This document shows, piece after piece, positions 49,680-60,569 of a stretch of 64,000 bases of DNA. How positions within the stretch are numbered: position 1 is the stretch's first letter; each line of letters begins with the position of its first letter. Origin of the DNA: Lysobacter avium (GTDB taxonomy: Bacteria > Pseudomonadota > Gammaproteobacteria > Xanthomonadales > Xanthomonadaceae); assembly GCF_015209745.1 (NCBI RefSeq), contig NZ_CP063657.1, forward strand, positions 1,364,001-1,428,000. The letters run 5' to 3'. Made by a program: the position numbers and the translations under genes. Under the pieces are notes generated by a model. The model ran no database searches and was not told the origin of the DNA. It saw only the letters and a list, made by a program, of their open reading frames with translations.

Positions 49680-49898
49680 TTACTTGTTGCGGTAGGTGAT
49701 GCGCCCCTTGGTGAGGTCGTACGGGGTCATCTCCACTTTTACCTTGTCGCCGGTCAGGATGCGGATGTAGTTCTTGCGCATCCGGCCTGAAATGTGGGCG
49801 ATGATCTCGTGCCCGTTTTCGAGGCGCACGCGGAACAGGGTGTTCGGAAGGGTTTCCGCCACCGTGCCCTCGAATTCGATCACGTCGTCTTTTGCCAT
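49680..49898 (-). CDS. infA: Translation initiation factor IF-1
   Basis: 72 residues, the standard length, one S1-like OB fold ([20 protein letters not shown] ... [20 protein letters not shown] ... GRITYRNK). It blocks the ribosomal A site during initiation. The place between clpA and aat is conserved in gammaproteobacteria; the serine tRNA gene that E. coli has between clpA and infA is not present here. Confidence 0.98.
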   Translation of the reverse strand: MAKDDVIEFEGTVAETLPNTLFRVRLENGHEIIAHISGRMRKNYIRILTGDKVKVEMTPYDLTKGRITYRNK

Positions 49899-50001
49899 GT
49901 GTTTCCTGTATCACTCAAATGGCGGCGCAACAATGCGGCCGCGAAGCCCGGCATTCTGACACGATCAGGCCGACCACGCAAAACCGGCACGTGTTTTCTG
50001 T

Positions 50002-50784
50002 TCACGTGCCGCGTCCGATTGGGCCGGCCGCCCCGGTGGTAACAACGGGCTCGTCCGCGAGGCAGGATGCGGGGAGTCGACCGAAGCGTTCGCTCCAGGT
50101 GCCGGGCTCACCCGCCTCGCCAGCCAGCGCGCCGGCAATATCCAGAAAGCGATCGCGCGGCCACGACATGGCGCCCAGCGACATGAGGTGCGCATTCTCA
50201 ACCTGCGCATCGATCAGCGGCCAGCCTCGCAGGTCCAGATGATGGGCCAGCGCGGCCAGTGCGATCTTGGATCCTCCGGGCGCGGCGCTGAACATGCTCT
50301 CCCCGAAGAACATCCTGCCGATGGCCACGCCGTACAGCCCGCCAACGAGAATCACGCCATCCCAGACCTCGATGGAATGCGCGTACCCCAGTTCATGCAG
50401 CCCGTCGTATGCCTCGCACATCGCGCGGGTGATCCAGGTGCCGGGTTGGCCCGCACGTGGGGTTTGCGCGCAGTTGTCGATGACCTGCCGGAACGCGGTA
50501 TCGGCGGTGACCGTCCAGTCGGATCGTCGCAGATCGCGGCGGAATCGGCGGGAGAGATGGACGCCATTCGTACGGAAAACCGTGCGTGGGTCGGGCGACC
50601 ACCACAACAGCGGCTGCCCTTCGGAGTACCAGGGGAAGATTCCGCTGGAATAGGCGGTCAGCAGCCGCGCTGGCGACAGGTCGCCGCCCATTGCCAACAA
50701 GCCGTCCGGGTCACGCAGGGCGGTCCTTGGATCAGGAAACGGAGCGACCGGATCGTCCGACAATTCAGGAAGATAGATCGGCAT
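50002..50784 (-). CDS. aat: Leucyl/phenylalanyl-tRNA-protein transferase
   Basis: 260 residues from MPIYLPELSDD at 50784. It adds Leu or Phe from aminoacyl-tRNA to N-terminal Arg or Lys of proteins, creating N-degrons read by ClpS. Signatures: the N-terminal FPDPRTALRDPDGLLAMGGD, GIFPWYSEGQPLLWWSPDPR and MFSAAPGGSKIALAAL. Its start lies 20 bases inside the end of the upstream FemAB-like gene, so translation of the two is probably coupled. Confidence 0.96.
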   Translation of the reverse strand: MPIYLPELSDDPVAPFPDPRTALRDPDGLLAMGGDLSPARLLTAYSSGIFPWYSEGQPLLWWSPDPRTVFRTNGVHLSRRFRRDLRRSDWTVTADTAFRQVIDNCAQTPRAGQPGTWITRAMCEAYDGLHELGYAHSIEVWDGVILVGGLYGVAIGRMFFGESMFSAAPGGSKIALAALAHHLDLRGWPLIDAQVENAHLMSLGAMSWPRDRFLDIAGALAGEAGEPGTWSERFGRLPASCLADEPVVTTGAAGPIGRGT

Positions 50785-51949
50785 CGGCTGCCGGCCCGGG
50801 CTCGGCCTGCTTGAACGGGGAATGCGCGGACAGCGTGCGCGCGTAGCTGCGCACCGATTCGGTCTCTTGCCGGCACCAGGGCCGCAACGCATCGCGAAAC
50901 ACCGGCTCGGCAATCCAGTGGCGGCTATGCACGAACTCGGGCAGGAAACCACGTGCGAGCTTGTGCTCGCCCTGCGCGCCCGGCTCAAAGCGCGACAGGC
51001 CTTCGCGCAGGCAGTATTCGATGCCCTGGTAGTAGCAGGTCTCGAAGTGCAGGCCAGGCACGTCTTCGATCGAGCCCCAGTAGCGCCCGTACAGCGTGTC
51101 GTCGCCACGCAGGCACAGCGCACCCGCGATGGGTCGGCCGTCGCGCTCGGCGAAAAACAGGACCAGTGACCCGGGCATCGTCGCGGCGAGATGGTGCAGG
51201 AAGGGCAGCGTCAAGGCCGGGTGGTTGCCGTAGTCGGCGAATGTCTGCAGGTAGAAGCCATGGATCCGGCGCAGGTCTTCCGCCGTCGCGCTCGTGCCAT
51301 CGACGATCCGGAAGCTCACCCCGGCGGCGGCAACGCGGGCGCGTTCCTGGCGGATATTCTTGCGACGCTTGTGGCTGAGCGCGCCCAGGAACCCGGCAAA
51401 GTCGTCCCAGTCGCCGTGGTTGCTCCAGTGGTACTGGACGTCGATGCGGGCCAGCCATTGGTTGCTGGTTACGGCGTCCTCGAATGCTCCCTGCTGGCCG
51501 GCCGGGTGGAAATTCACGTGCGCCGAAGAGTTGCCCATACGCGCCGCATCGTCGGCCATGGCATCGACCAGCGCACGCTCAAGCCCGGCATCGCCGCCGG
51601 CCAGCAGGCGCGAGCCGGTGACCGGGGAGTAGGGCACCGCGTAGAGATGCTTGGGGAAGTACGCCAGGCCTTGCGATGCGTAAGCGCGGGCCCAGGCGTG
51701 GTCGAACACGAACTCGCCGTGCGAGTTCTCCTTCAGGTAGCCGGGCGCGGCGGCGACCAACGCACCGTCGCGCCACAGGGTCAGGTGCCTGGGAGTCCAC
51801 CCCCACTGCGCCTGGATGCAGCCGTGCCGCTCAAGTCCCGCAAGGAACGCATGCTGCACGAACGGATTGCTGCCGTCGTGCAAGCGATCCCACGCCGCGG
51901 GCTCGATCTCATCCAGGCTGGCGACGGTGCGAGCGAGCAGGGCGCTCAT
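50765..51949 (-). CDS. FemAB-like GNAT-fold protein (DUF482 family)
   Basis: 394 residues from MSALLARTVASLDE. PF04339-type protein, made of two GNAT-like halves as in FemX/FemAB: phrases such as NPFVQHAFLAGLERHG near the start, HVNFHPAG, QYHWSNHGDWDDFAGFLG and YLQTFADYGNHPALT are typical. FemAB relatives move amino acids from aminoacyl-tRNA to peptide amines, but the substrate of DUF482 proteins is unknown. 16 bases after trxB and overlapping aat by 20 bases. The shared fold and overlap with Aat are notable. Confidence 0.85.
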   Translation of the reverse strand: MSALLARTVASLDEIEPAAWDRLHDGSNPFVQHAFLAGLERHGCIQAQWGWTPRHLTLWRDGALVAAAPGYLKENSHGEFVFDHAWARAYASQGLAYFPKHLYAVPYSPVTGSRLLAGGDAGLERALVDAMADDAARMGNSSAHVNFHPAGQQGAFEDAVTSNQWLARIDVQYHWSNHGDWDDFAGFLGALSHKRRKNIRQERARVAAAGVSFRIVDGTSATAEDLRRIHGFYLQTFADYGNHPALTLPFLHHLAATMPGSLVLFFAERDGRPIAGALCLRGDDTLYGRYWGSIEDVPGLHFETCYYQGIEYCLREGLSRFEPGAQGEHKLARGFLPEFVHSRHWIAEPVFRDALRPWCRQETESVRSYARTLSAHSPFKQAEPGPAADADLSS

Positions 51950-51965
51950 GGGCGATTGCCGGTCG

Positions 51966-52982
<1,017 letters not shown>

Positions 52983-53128
52983 CTACCTAGCTTGGAGTCC
53001 GGGTCCCGGCAACACAAGGCGAAGGGGCGGGAACGGATCGTTGCATCGCAGTCGCTTGATGCGACCGGATTCCATTATTTCACGTATATTCAATAGCTAA
53101 CGCAACTTAGCTAAGGCGGAACATCACG

Positions 53129-55495
53129 GTGGCGCAAGCGTCGGCTGCATCCCGGAAAAAGAAAGCCCCACTGAGCTCCAGCGCTGCGAAATCGCCGTCG
53201 CCAGGGCGCCAGCGGCTGATGCGGGACATTGCGATGATCCTGATCGCGCCGGTCCTGCTGTACCTGGTCGCCAGCCTTTTCACCTATTCGCCGACCGACC
53301 CGGGCTGGTCGCAGTCGGTCAGCGTGACCGCTCCGACCAGCAACGTGGGCGGCTATTTCGGCGCGTGGACGGCGAGTGTGTTGCTCGCCCTGTGCGGCTA
53401 CGTGGCGTTCCTGTTGCCGGTGATGCTCGGTCTGGTCGCCTGGATCGCGCTGTTCGGAATGGATACCGACGGCGACGGCGAAGCCGACCTCGGTCCCGCG
53501 CTTCGCCTGGTGGGCATCGTCGGCTTCCTGGTCTCGGCGACCGGATTGCTGCAGCTGCGCATCGGCCCGGTGGCGGACTTTTCGGCCGGCGCCGGCGGCA
53601 TCCTCGGCAAGCTCGTGGGGGACTCGCTGTACAAGGGCTTCGGGCCGGTCGGCGGCAACATGTTCCTGCTGGCGTTGCTGCTGGTCTCGGTGACCCTGGC
53701 TACCGGCATTTCCTGGTTGGCGGTCATGGACCGCATCGGGCAGGGCGTGATGCGCCTGGGGCCGGTGCTGGGCGGTTTGTTCCGGCGTGGCACGAAGCAA
53801 GCCAGCGAGTGGCAGCACACCCGGGCGCTGCGCGAGGAGCGCGAGGAGGTCCGCAAGGTCGACACGGAATTGCGGGCAAAACGGGCGCCGGTCAGGATCG
53901 AGCCACCCGCACCGGCGGCGGTGGAGCGCAGCGACCGCGCCCACCGCGAGCAGCAGATCCCGCTGCTCAATGTCGGCGATGGCAGTGGCATACCGCCTTT
54001 GTCGCTGCTGGATGATCCGAAGCCGCAGCCCAAGGGTTACAACTCCGAGACGCTGGAGACCCTGTCGCGGCAGATCGAGTTCAAGCTCAAGGATTTCCGC
54101 ATCGACGCCACCGTGGTCGGCGCCTATCCGGGTCCGGTCATCACCCGCTTCGAGATCGAGCCGGCGCCCGGGATCAAGGTCAGCCAGATCAGTTCGCTGG
54201 ACAAGGATATCGCCCGCGGCCTGTCGGTGAAGGCGGTCCGCGTGGTCGATGTGATTCCGGGCAAGGCGGTGATCGGCCTGGAAACGCCGAACGACAAGCG
54301 CGAGATGATCTACCTCTCCGAGCTGCTGCGTTCGAAGGAATACGACAAGTCCTCCAGTCCGCTGACGATCGCGCTGGGCAAGGACATCGGTGGTCGTCCG
54401 ACGGTGGCGGACCTGGCGCGCATGCCGCACCTGCTGGTCGCCGGAACCACCGGCTCGGGCAAGTCGGTCGGCGTCAACGCGATGGTGTTGAGCCTGCTCT
54501 ACAAGGCATCGGCGAAAGACGTGCGGATGCTGATGATCGACCCCAAGATGCTGGAACTCTCGGTCTACGAGGGCATTCCGCACCTGCTGGCGCCGGTGGT
54601 CACCGACATGAAGGAGGCGGCCAACGCGCTGCGCTGGTGCGTGGCGGAGATGGAGCGCCGCTACAAGCTGATGAGCGCGGTCGGCGTGCGCAACCTGGCC
54701 GGCTTCAACAAGAAGGTGCGCGACGCGATCGACGCCGGCCAGCCGATGAGCGATCCGCTGTTCAAACCGAATCCGGAGATCGACGAGGCCGCGCCACTAC
54801 TGGAACCGCTGCCGTTCATCGTGATCTTCATCGACGAATTCGCCGACATGATGATGATCGTCGGCAAGAAGGTCGAGGAACTCATCGCCCGCCTGGCACA
54901 GAAGTCCCGCGCCGCCGGGATCCACCTGATTCTTGCGACCCAGCGGCCGTCGGTGGACGTCATCACCGGGCTGATCAAGGCCAACATCCCGACCCGGATC
55001 GCCTTCCAGGTGTCGAGCAAGATCGACTCGCGGACCATCCTCGACCAGTCCGGCGCGGAGACGCTGCTGGGCAACGGCGACATGCTGTACCTGCCGCCGG
55101 GCACCGCAATGCCCGAGCGTGTGCATGGTGCGTTCGTCTCCGACGACGAAGTGCATCGCGTGGTCGAGTTCCTCAAGCAGACCGGTGGTGGCCCCGATTA
55201 CATCACTGGCGTGCTCGAGGACGTCCAGACCATGGGCGATGGGGTAGTGGTAGGACCGGGTGGCCTGCCGGAAACCGTCAGCAGCGGCGACGAATCCGAC
55301 CCGCTGTACGACGAGGCGGTCCGCGTGGTCACCGAGACGAGGAGGGCGTCGATCTCCGGCGTGCAGCGGCGTCTCAAGATCGGCTACAACCGCGCCGCGC
55401 GCCTCGTCGAGGCCATGGAGGCAGCCGGGATTGTCAGTCCCCAGGAACACAACGGCGACCGCAGCGTGCTGGCGCCACCGCCGCCTCGGGACTGA
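53129..55495 (+). CDS. ftsK: DNA translocase FtsK
   Basis: 788 residues from GTG 53129 with AAGGCGGAA upstream. Four or five N-terminal membrane helices (about 32-215), a fairly short linker, the RecA-like motor with Walker [12 protein letters not shown] near 438-448 and the DEFADMMM Walker B, then the winged-helix gamma domain (about 725-780, [20 protein letters not shown]). It pumps the chromosome termini apart at the septum and activates XerCD. Two TAGCTAA copies 14 bases apart lie just before the start. Followed by lolA and rarA as in E. coli. Confidence 0.96.
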   Translation: MAQASAASRKKKAPLSSSAAKSPSPGRQRLMRDIAMILIAPVLLYLVASLFTYSPTDPGWSQSVSVTAPTSNVGGYFGAWTASVLLALCGYVAFLLPVMLGLVAWIALFGMDTDGDGEADLGPALRLVGIVGFLVSATGLLQLRIGPVADFSAGAGGILGKLVGDSLYKGFGPVGGNMFLLALLLVSVTLATGISWLAVMDRIGQGVMRLGPVLGGLFRRGTKQASEWQHTRALREEREEVRKVDTELRAKRAPVRIEPPAPAAVERSDRAHREQQIPLLNVGDGSGIPPLSLLDDPKPQPKGYNSETLETLSRQIEFKLKDFRIDATVVGAYPGPVITRFEIEPAPGIKVSQISSLDKDIARGLSVKAVRVVDVIPGKAVIGLETPNDKREMIYLSELLRSKEYDKSSSPLTIALGKDIGGRPTVADLARMPHLLVAGTTGSGKSVGVNAMVLSLLYKASAKDVRMLMIDPKMLELSVYEGIPHLLAPVVTDMKEAANALRWCVAEMERRYKLMSAVGVRNLAGFNKKVRDAIDAGQPMSDPLFKPNPEIDEAAPLLEPLPFIVIFIDEFADMMMIVGKKVEELIARLAQKSRAAGIHLILATQRPSVDVITGLIKANIPTRIAFQVSSKIDSRTILDQSGAETLLGNGDMLYLPPGTAMPERVHGAFVSDDEVHRVVEFLKQTGGGPDYITGVLEDVQTMGDGVVVGPGGLPETVSSGDESDPLYDEAVRVVTETRRASISGVQRRLKIGYNRAARLVEAMEAAGIVSPQEHNGDRSVLAPPPPRD

Positions 55496-55589
55496 ATGGC
55501 GACGCATGATGTGGCGTACCCGTTCAGCTTGATTCGCACACACTTGACGTCCGTTGGACAGCAATGTTGATGCAACCGGAGATCGACCT

Positions 55590-56219
55590 ATGAACCCGAT
55601 GATTCGCTGGGGTACCGGATTGCTGCTGGGCGCGTTCGTCGCCGGCAGCGCGCTCGCGGGCGCACGCGATGATCTCTCGCAATTTACCAAGGGCCTGACC
55701 GGGCTGGATGGCACCTTCACCCAGCAGGTGTATGACGCGGGTGGCAAGCTCAAGGAGACCTCCACCGGCCAGGTGCAGCTCTCGGTGCCGCATCTGTTCC
55801 GCTGGGAGTATGTCAAACCCTATCCGCAGCTGATCGTCGCCGATGGCAAAAAGGTGTGGATCTTTGATCCCGACCTGGAGCAGGTAACCGTGCGCAATCA
55901 GGGGGCGGAGGAGCAGAGCAGCCCGCTTTCCGCGTTGTTTGAGCCGGCCAAGCTGGACCAGCGATTCGTGGTCAAGGAAACCGGCAAGGCGGACGGCCTG
56001 GACTGGCTGAGCCTGGCGCCCAAAACCGACGAAGAGGCCAGCTTCCGCACCGCGCGCCTTGGCTTTGCCGGCGCGAAGCTGGTGCGCATGGAGGTCGAAG
56101 ACGCGGTCGGTCAACGTACCCGCATCGAATTCGCCCAGTGGAAACGCAATCCCGACTTTGCCGCTTCCACGTTCAGATACACGCCGCCCAAGGGCGTTGA
56201 CGTGATTGGCGAACGCTGA
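55590..56219 (+). CDS. lolA: Outer-membrane lipoprotein carrier protein LolA
   Basis: 209 residues from ATG 55590 (MNPMIRWGTG) with GGAG upstream; an earlier in-frame ATG would add 12 residues ahead of the signal peptide. Signal peptide about 1-21 (GSALA|GA). The half-open barrel has the characteristic LDGTFTQQVYDAGG, SVPHLFRWEY and KVWIFDPDLEQV. It ferries lipoproteins across the periplasm from LolCDE to LolB. Placed between ftsK and rarA, as in many gammaproteobacteria. Confidence 0.95.
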   Translation: MNPMIRWGTGLLLGAFVAGSALAGARDDLSQFTKGLTGLDGTFTQQVYDAGGKLKETSTGQVQLSVPHLFRWEYVKPYPQLIVADGKKVWIFDPDLEQVTVRNQGAEEQSSPLSALFEPAKLDQRFVVKETGKADGLDWLSLAPKTDEEASFRTARLGFAGAKLVRMEVEDAVGQRTRIEFAQWKRNPDFAASTFRYTPPKGVDVIGER

Positions 56220-57597
56220 TCACGCTCGCCGCTTGCCCAGATCGCGCGCCGCCGGTACCGATGCGTCCCTGACGCCTGATCTGCTGAGCGTGGACAACAG
56301 TGCGCTGCGGCCGCTTGCCGAGCGCATGCGGCCGGAATCGCTGGACGAGATGGTCGGCCAGCGACGCCTGCTCGCACCCGAGTCGGCGCTGCGCCGCGCG
56401 GTGGAATCCGGCCACGCCCACTCGATGATCCTGTGGGGGCCGCCGGGCTGTGGCAAAACCACCTTCGCCCTGCTGCTGGCCCAATACACGGATGCCGAGT
56501 TCCGGGCAATTTCGGCGGTACTTTCCGGCTTGCCGGAAGTGCGCAAGGTGCTGGCAGAGGCGGCGCAGCGTTTTGCCGAAGGGCGGCGCACCGTGCTGTT
56601 CGTCGACGAGGTGCATCGGTTCAACAAGACCCAGCAGGACGCGTTCCTGCCACACATCGAGCGCGGCACAATCCTGTTTGTTGGTGCGACGACCGAGAAT
56701 CCCTCGTTCGAACTGAATTCAGCGCTGCTGTCACGCTGCCGCGTGCATGTCATGGATGCGGTTTCGGCCGATGACATCGCGATCGCACTTCGCCGCGCGC
56801 TTGATGACAACGTGCGCGGATTGGGCGGCCAGGACCTGGCCGTCACCGACGAGGCACTGCTGCAGATTGCCGGCGCCGCGGATGGCGATGTACGGCGCGG
56901 ACTGACGCTGCTGGAGATCGCCGCCGAACTCGCGCTGGGCGAGGAGGGCGAGATCACCCCGGCGACGCTGGTGCAGGTCCTCGCCGACCGGACCCGCCGC
57001 TTCGACAAGGGTGGCGAGCAGTTCTACGACCAGATCTCCGCCCTGCACAAGTCGGTGCGTAGCTCCAACCCCGACGCCGCGCTGTACTGGTTCGCGCGGA
57101 TGATGGACGGCGGTTGCGATCCGGCCTACCTTGCGCGCCGGCTGACGCGGATGGCGACCGAGGACATCGGGCTGGCCGATCCGCGCGCCCAGCAGATGGC
57201 GATCGACGCGTGGGATACCTACGACCGGCTTGGCAGCCCGGAAGGCGATCTGGCCCTGGCTCAACTGGTCATCTATCTGGCCAGCACCGCCAAGTCCAAT
57301 GCTACCTACACGGCGTGGAACGCCGCCCGCCGGGACGTGCGCGAGCACGGTACGCAGGAGGTGCCGATGCATCTGCGCAACGCGCCAACCAAACTGATGA
57401 AGGAACTGGGCTACGCGAAAGGCTATCAGTACGATCATGACTCGGCCGACGGCATCGCACTGGAGCAGACCGGGTTTCCTGACGCGATGGGTGAGCAGGT
57501 CTACTACCGACCGGTGGAGCGGGGCATGGAGATCAAGCTGAAGGAAAAGATCGACCGGATCCGAGCCGCGCGCCAGGCGGCGGCAAAGCGCAGGTAG
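56206..57597 (+). CDS. rarA: Replication-associated recombination protein A
   Basis: 463 residues from TTG 56206, which overlaps the end of lolA by 14 bases; TTG 56233 or GTG 56290 would give products closer in length to E. coli RarA (MgsA), and no ATG is available before the conserved RMRPE. Clamp-loader-like AAA+ ATPase: Walker A GPPGCGKTT near 78-86, VDEVHRFNKTQQDAFLPHIE, and GATTENPSFELNSALLSRC. It acts on stalled replication forks. Third gene of ftsK-lolA-rarA; serS, which often follows, is not next here. Confidence 0.92.
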   Translation: MANADHARRLPRSRAAGTDASLTPDLLSVDNSALRPLAERMRPESLDEMVGQRRLLAPESALRRAVESGHAHSMILWGPPGCGKTTFALLLAQYTDAEFRAISAVLSGLPEVRKVLAEAAQRFAEGRRTVLFVDEVHRFNKTQQDAFLPHIERGTILFVGATTENPSFELNSALLSRCRVHVMDAVSADDIAIALRRALDDNVRGLGGQDLAVTDEALLQIAGAADGDVRRGLTLLEIAAELALGEEGEITPATLVQVLADRTRRFDKGGEQFYDQISALHKSVRSSNPDAALYWFARMMDGGCDPAYLARRLTRMATEDIGLADPRAQQMAIDAWDTYDRLGSPEGDLALAQLVIYLASTAKSNATYTAWNAARRDVREHGTQEVPMHLRNAPTKLMKELGYAKGYQYDHDSADGIALEQTGFPDAMGEQVYYRPVERGMEIKLKEKIDRIRAARQAAAKRR

Positions 57598-57678
57598 CGC
57601 GCCCCGGCCCGGCGCATCGACGCATGTCGCGGGTGGCGAACGCCAGCAATGCTCGTCCGCGGCGACCTCAGCTTGCGG

Positions 57679-58254
57679 TCACAAGCGGGAGACATGCGGG
57701 TTGTCGGGCACGTACCATCGCCACGGCAGGTCCGTCGCCCGCGAAATCCCGATGCGCGTCGTTACCACGGGATCGGGTGGGGGAGGGACGCCGTCGTCCA
57801 CCAGTCGAAAAGGCCCGTCGACCAGATCGGTTCCATCGTCATCGCCGGTTATGCCAAGCGCCTGCGCAAGCCTTGCCGGACCGCGGCACAGGTCCAGGTC
57901 GCGACGCGCCTTGCTGCGGGCTTCCCGCATCCTTTGCAGTCCGGCGACTGGCTCCAGCGCCCTGATCAGCACCGCGGTGCCTTCGCCGTCGCTCCCGCAC
58001 ACGACGTTCGCGCACCAGTGGATGCCGTAGCTGAGGTAGACATACAGGAGCCCGGGCGGTCCGAACATCGTCGCGTTCCGCTGCGTCTTGCCCCGGTGCG
58101 AATGCGACGCGGGATCGTCAGAGCCGGTATAGGCCTCGACCTCGACAATCCGGCCGGTCCGGCCGTCGGAGGCCACCAGCAATTTATTCAGCAGCACGGG
58201 CCCGAGCTCGGTCGCGGCCCGCTGGTAGAAGCTTGCTGGAAGGGTGCTTTTCAA
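57679..58254 (-). CDS. DNA-3-methyladenine glycosylase (AAG/MPG type)
   Basis: 191 residues. Removes alkylated purines from DNA to start base excision repair. The family core is clear: GRIVEVEAYTG with the catalytic glutamate, ASHSHRGKTQRNATMFGPPG, LYVYLSYGIHWCANVV, and LCRGPARLAQALGI. Slightly short but complete compared with Bacillus-type AAG. It converges on rarA and lies downstream of the DUF1641 gene by 30 bases, which may be accidental. Confidence 0.93.
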   Translation of the reverse strand: MKSTLPASFYQRAATELGPVLLNKLLVASDGRTGRIVEVEAYTGSDDPASHSHRGKTQRNATMFGPPGLLYVYLSYGIHWCANVVCGSDGEGTAVLIRALEPVAGLQRMREARSKARRDLDLCRGPARLAQALGITGDDDGTDLVDGPFRLVDDGVPPPPDPVVTTRIGISRATDLPWRWYVPDNPHVSRL

Positions 58255-58284
58255 CGTGGGAAAAGGATTCGTTTGCGGTCTTCC

Positions 58285-58737
58285 TCAGTCCTCCGTGATC
58301 GGCTCGCCTGCGATCCGCGCCTGGCGACCGACACTGCTCAGAAGGTTCATCGCCACCAGGAGCCCGCGTCGGGCGTCCTCGTTACGGTTGAACTCCCGGA
58401 TGCCCTGCCACAGCGTTGGCGGCGTCTCCACGCGGCCTGCCTCTGCGGCGGAATGGCGGGTGATGTTGCTCAGGTTCCAGGCGCCGGCAACCACTTCCTC
58501 GTAGCCCTTCATCATCTTCTGCACCATCGCGTCGTCGGCCATGTCGACGACGTCCGACACCGCCGACAACAGGTCCACGACGTTGTGCAGACGTTTGCCC
58601 TGCAACAGCGGGGCCAGCTTGGCGACGATGTCGGAGATGCCTTGCAGCGTTGCCTGATCATTCAACTCGGGAGACTGGCGTGCCAGATCCGCGAGCGAGC
58701 CCATCGGCTGGGCCTGTGCTTCCATTTCGTTACTCAT
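58285..58737 (-). CDS. DUF1641 family protein
   Basis: 150 residues, all helical, with the DUF1641 pattern LQGKRLHNVVDLLSAVSDVV and ARRGLLVAMNLLSSVGR. It is 12 bases downstream of the SQR-like gene. DUF1641 proteins recur beside sulfide:quinone reductase-like flavoproteins and formate dehydrogenase genes; the biochemical role is unknown. No membrane helix or signal peptide is visible. Confidence 0.82.
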   Translation of the reverse strand: MSNEMEAQAQPMGSLADLARQSPELNDQATLQGISDIVAKLAPLLQGKRLHNVVDLLSAVSDVVDMADDAMVQKMMKGYEEVVAGAWNLSNITRHSAAEAGRVETPPTLWQGIREFNRNEDARRGLLVAMNLLSSVGRQARIAGEPITED

Positions 58738-58749
58738 GTTTGCTCCTCC

Positions 58750-59940
58750 TCAGACCAGGCCGCGGGCGACGGACCAGTACACGCCACGGTTGAATGCCTT
58801 GCGCATCAGTCCGCCGACCTTCGTCGCGGGGGTGGGTTGAACATCCTTGTCGTAGTCGTACCAGAGCGGCATTCCTGCCTCCAGGCCCATCTGCGCGACC
58901 GCCTGGACCTTGCCGTCGTATTCGGCGACGGTGTGACCCAAGCGGATCAGGCCAGCGATGTTGTCGCAGATCACCGGCGCCTGGTTGTGACAGCTGCCTC
59001 CTGCCTTGCTGATTGGCAGGTCGACCGTGTCGCCCATGGGGAACACGTTGGGGAACCCGTCCATCTGCATCGTCAGGCGATCGGTGGGCAACCAGCCTTC
59101 ATTGTTCGGTGCCTCCGATACGCCGGAGTTGAGGACGGCATCGACCGCGCGGATCGGCGGCGTCTGCATCAGGATGTCAAAGGGCTCCTCGCCACCTTCC
59201 TCGGAATAGGCGACCTTGGCGTCCGGATCCACCCGGTTGAGGGTGAAGCCGCGTTTGTACTCGATTCCCTTGGATTCGAACACGCCCGGCAGCACCTCGC
59301 CGACGTCCTTTTGCAGGAACAGGCAGTTGCGCAGCAGCTGCGAGATCGTGGGGTAGGTGTAGACGATCTCGACCTGATCGCGAACGCCACGTTTCCGCAG
59401 CAGGTCGTCCAGCATGAGCGTGGTCTCCATCGGCGCGATGCCGCACTGATGGGGCACGTTTGGCGTCTGCGGAAAGGTCACGCCAATGAAGATGCGCCCC
59501 TTCTCGATCGTGCGCAGCTTGTTGTACAGCTTGAGCGCCGGATCGTGCTGGTAGAAATGGTCTCCGCCTTCCACCAGACCCTCGATGCGCTCGGGGGAGG
59601 GGATGCAGCCGGTGGATACCACCAGGTAATCGTAGCTGTGGTCGGCGCCGGACCTGGTGCGCAACCTGCTGTCCTTGAAGTCGAACGCAGTGACTTCATC
59701 GAGGATGAAATTGACTTCGGGACGCAGCAGCGATGCCTGCCTGCGACGCAATTCGTTCTTGTAGAACATGCCGAACGCGACGTACATGAAGGCGGGCTTG
59801 TAGTAGTGCCAAGGACTGTTGGAAATCAGGGATACGCGGACTTCGCCGCGCTGGATCTCCGGATAGAGTTTGGCGACAAGGCTGTTGGCGGTCATGGTGC
59901 CGCCGATCCCTCCGCCGATCACGAAAATATCTTTTTTCAC
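58750..59940 (-). CDS. Sulfide:quinone oxidoreductase-like flavoprotein
   Basis: 396 residues from GTG 59940, overlapping the stop of the upstream IscU-like gene by GTGA. FAD motif VIGGGIGGTMTANSL at the N-terminus; cysteines at 112 (STGCIPSP), 166 (PHQCGIAP) and 317 (GGSCHNQAP) stand roughly where SQR and flavocytochrome c-type enzymes have theirs. SQR oxidises sulfide at the membrane with quinone as acceptor. Whether sulfide, a persulfide or another donor is used cannot be told. Middle gene of an IscU-like/SQR/DUF1641 operon. Confidence 0.85.
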   Translation of the reverse strand: MKKDIFVIGGGIGGTMTANSLVAKLYPEIQRGEVRVSLISNSPWHYYKPAFMYVAFGMFYKNELRRRQASLLRPEVNFILDEVTAFDFKDSRLRTRSGADHSYDYLVVSTGCIPSPERIEGLVEGGDHFYQHDPALKLYNKLRTIEKGRIFIGVTFPQTPNVPHQCGIAPMETTLMLDDLLRKRGVRDQVEIVYTYPTISQLLRNCLFLQKDVGEVLPGVFESKGIEYKRGFTLNRVDPDAKVAYSEEGGEEPFDILMQTPPIRAVDAVLNSGVSEAPNNEGWLPTDRLTMQMDGFPNVFPMGDTVDLPISKAGGSCHNQAPVICDNIAGLIRLGHTVAEYDGKVQAVAQMGLEAGMPLWYDYDKDVQPTPATKVGGLMRKAFNRGVYWSVARGLV

Positions 59941-60395
59941 ACGGACTCTCCTTCAGTTGCGCCGCCGCCTTGGGCGTTTTCGTTGGCAAACAGCTTCTGA
60001 AACGCCACGAATGGAAGCAAAATCGCTCCATGGCGGGCGGTGTGCGGCTTGGCGGCGGCGAAAATCTCGACTTCAGGCCAGTCGAGTGGGGCATCGGGTT
60101 CGGATGAACCGGAAAGTAGTTGCTCAAGCTGGGTCTGGACACGGGCCAGGCCTTCGGCGTCCATACCGATTGCGCGTTGCGCTGCAATCGCGGTGGATGC
60201 CTGTCCGAGCGAGCATGCGCGGACACGGTAGCCCACGTCGGTAACACGGCCGTCAACGATCTCGGCATCCAGCGTGAGTTTGCTGCCGCAGACTTCGCTG
60301 TAGACATCGACCGAACGCGCAGGCGGCACCTGCAGGCGTTTGTCTTTTCGTACCTGCGGCACGTACTTCTTGAGTGCTTCGTAGAGCGATTCCAT
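59937..60395 (-). CDS. IscU/NifU-N-like scaffold protein lacking the third cysteine
   Basis: 152 residues from MESLYEALKK. The IscU fold is recognisable: Cys36 (SEVCGSKL) and Cys61 (VRACSLGQAS) match the first two cluster ligands of IscU, but the HCSIL-type third site reads RHGAILL, with Gly123 in place of cysteine. Such short two-cysteine IscU-like proteins appear in other proteobacteria and may hold or transfer clusters rather than build them. It overlaps the SQR-like gene by 4 bases, so the two are coupled. Confidence 0.8.
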   Translation of the reverse strand: MESLYEALKKYVPQVRKDKRLQVPPARSVDVYSEVCGSKLTLDAEIVDGRVTDVGYRVRACSLGQASTAIAAQRAIGMDAEGLARVQTQLEQLLSGSSEPDAPLDWPEVEIFAAAKPHTARHGAILLPFVAFQKLFANENAQGGGATEGESV

Positions 60396-60569
60396 GGAGG
60401 AACCGTCAACTTGCGTGGTGATATCTCGTCTCCTGGATTCACTCCAGTCACCGTAGCACGGTGGGGGAAACGAGCAGTGAGCGGTTCTCCGGATCGGGTG
60501 TTCCTGGATGGGGCGGGGCGGCCGTCCGGCCACGCCTGCCCTGATCGCCTGCGGGTATTCGGCGATTCC

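Noticed and set aside
57649..60000. 783-codon plus-strand frame across the glycosylase, DUF1641 and SQR-like genes
   Set aside because: Covers three well-supported minus-strand genes and reads as low-quality sequence throughout.
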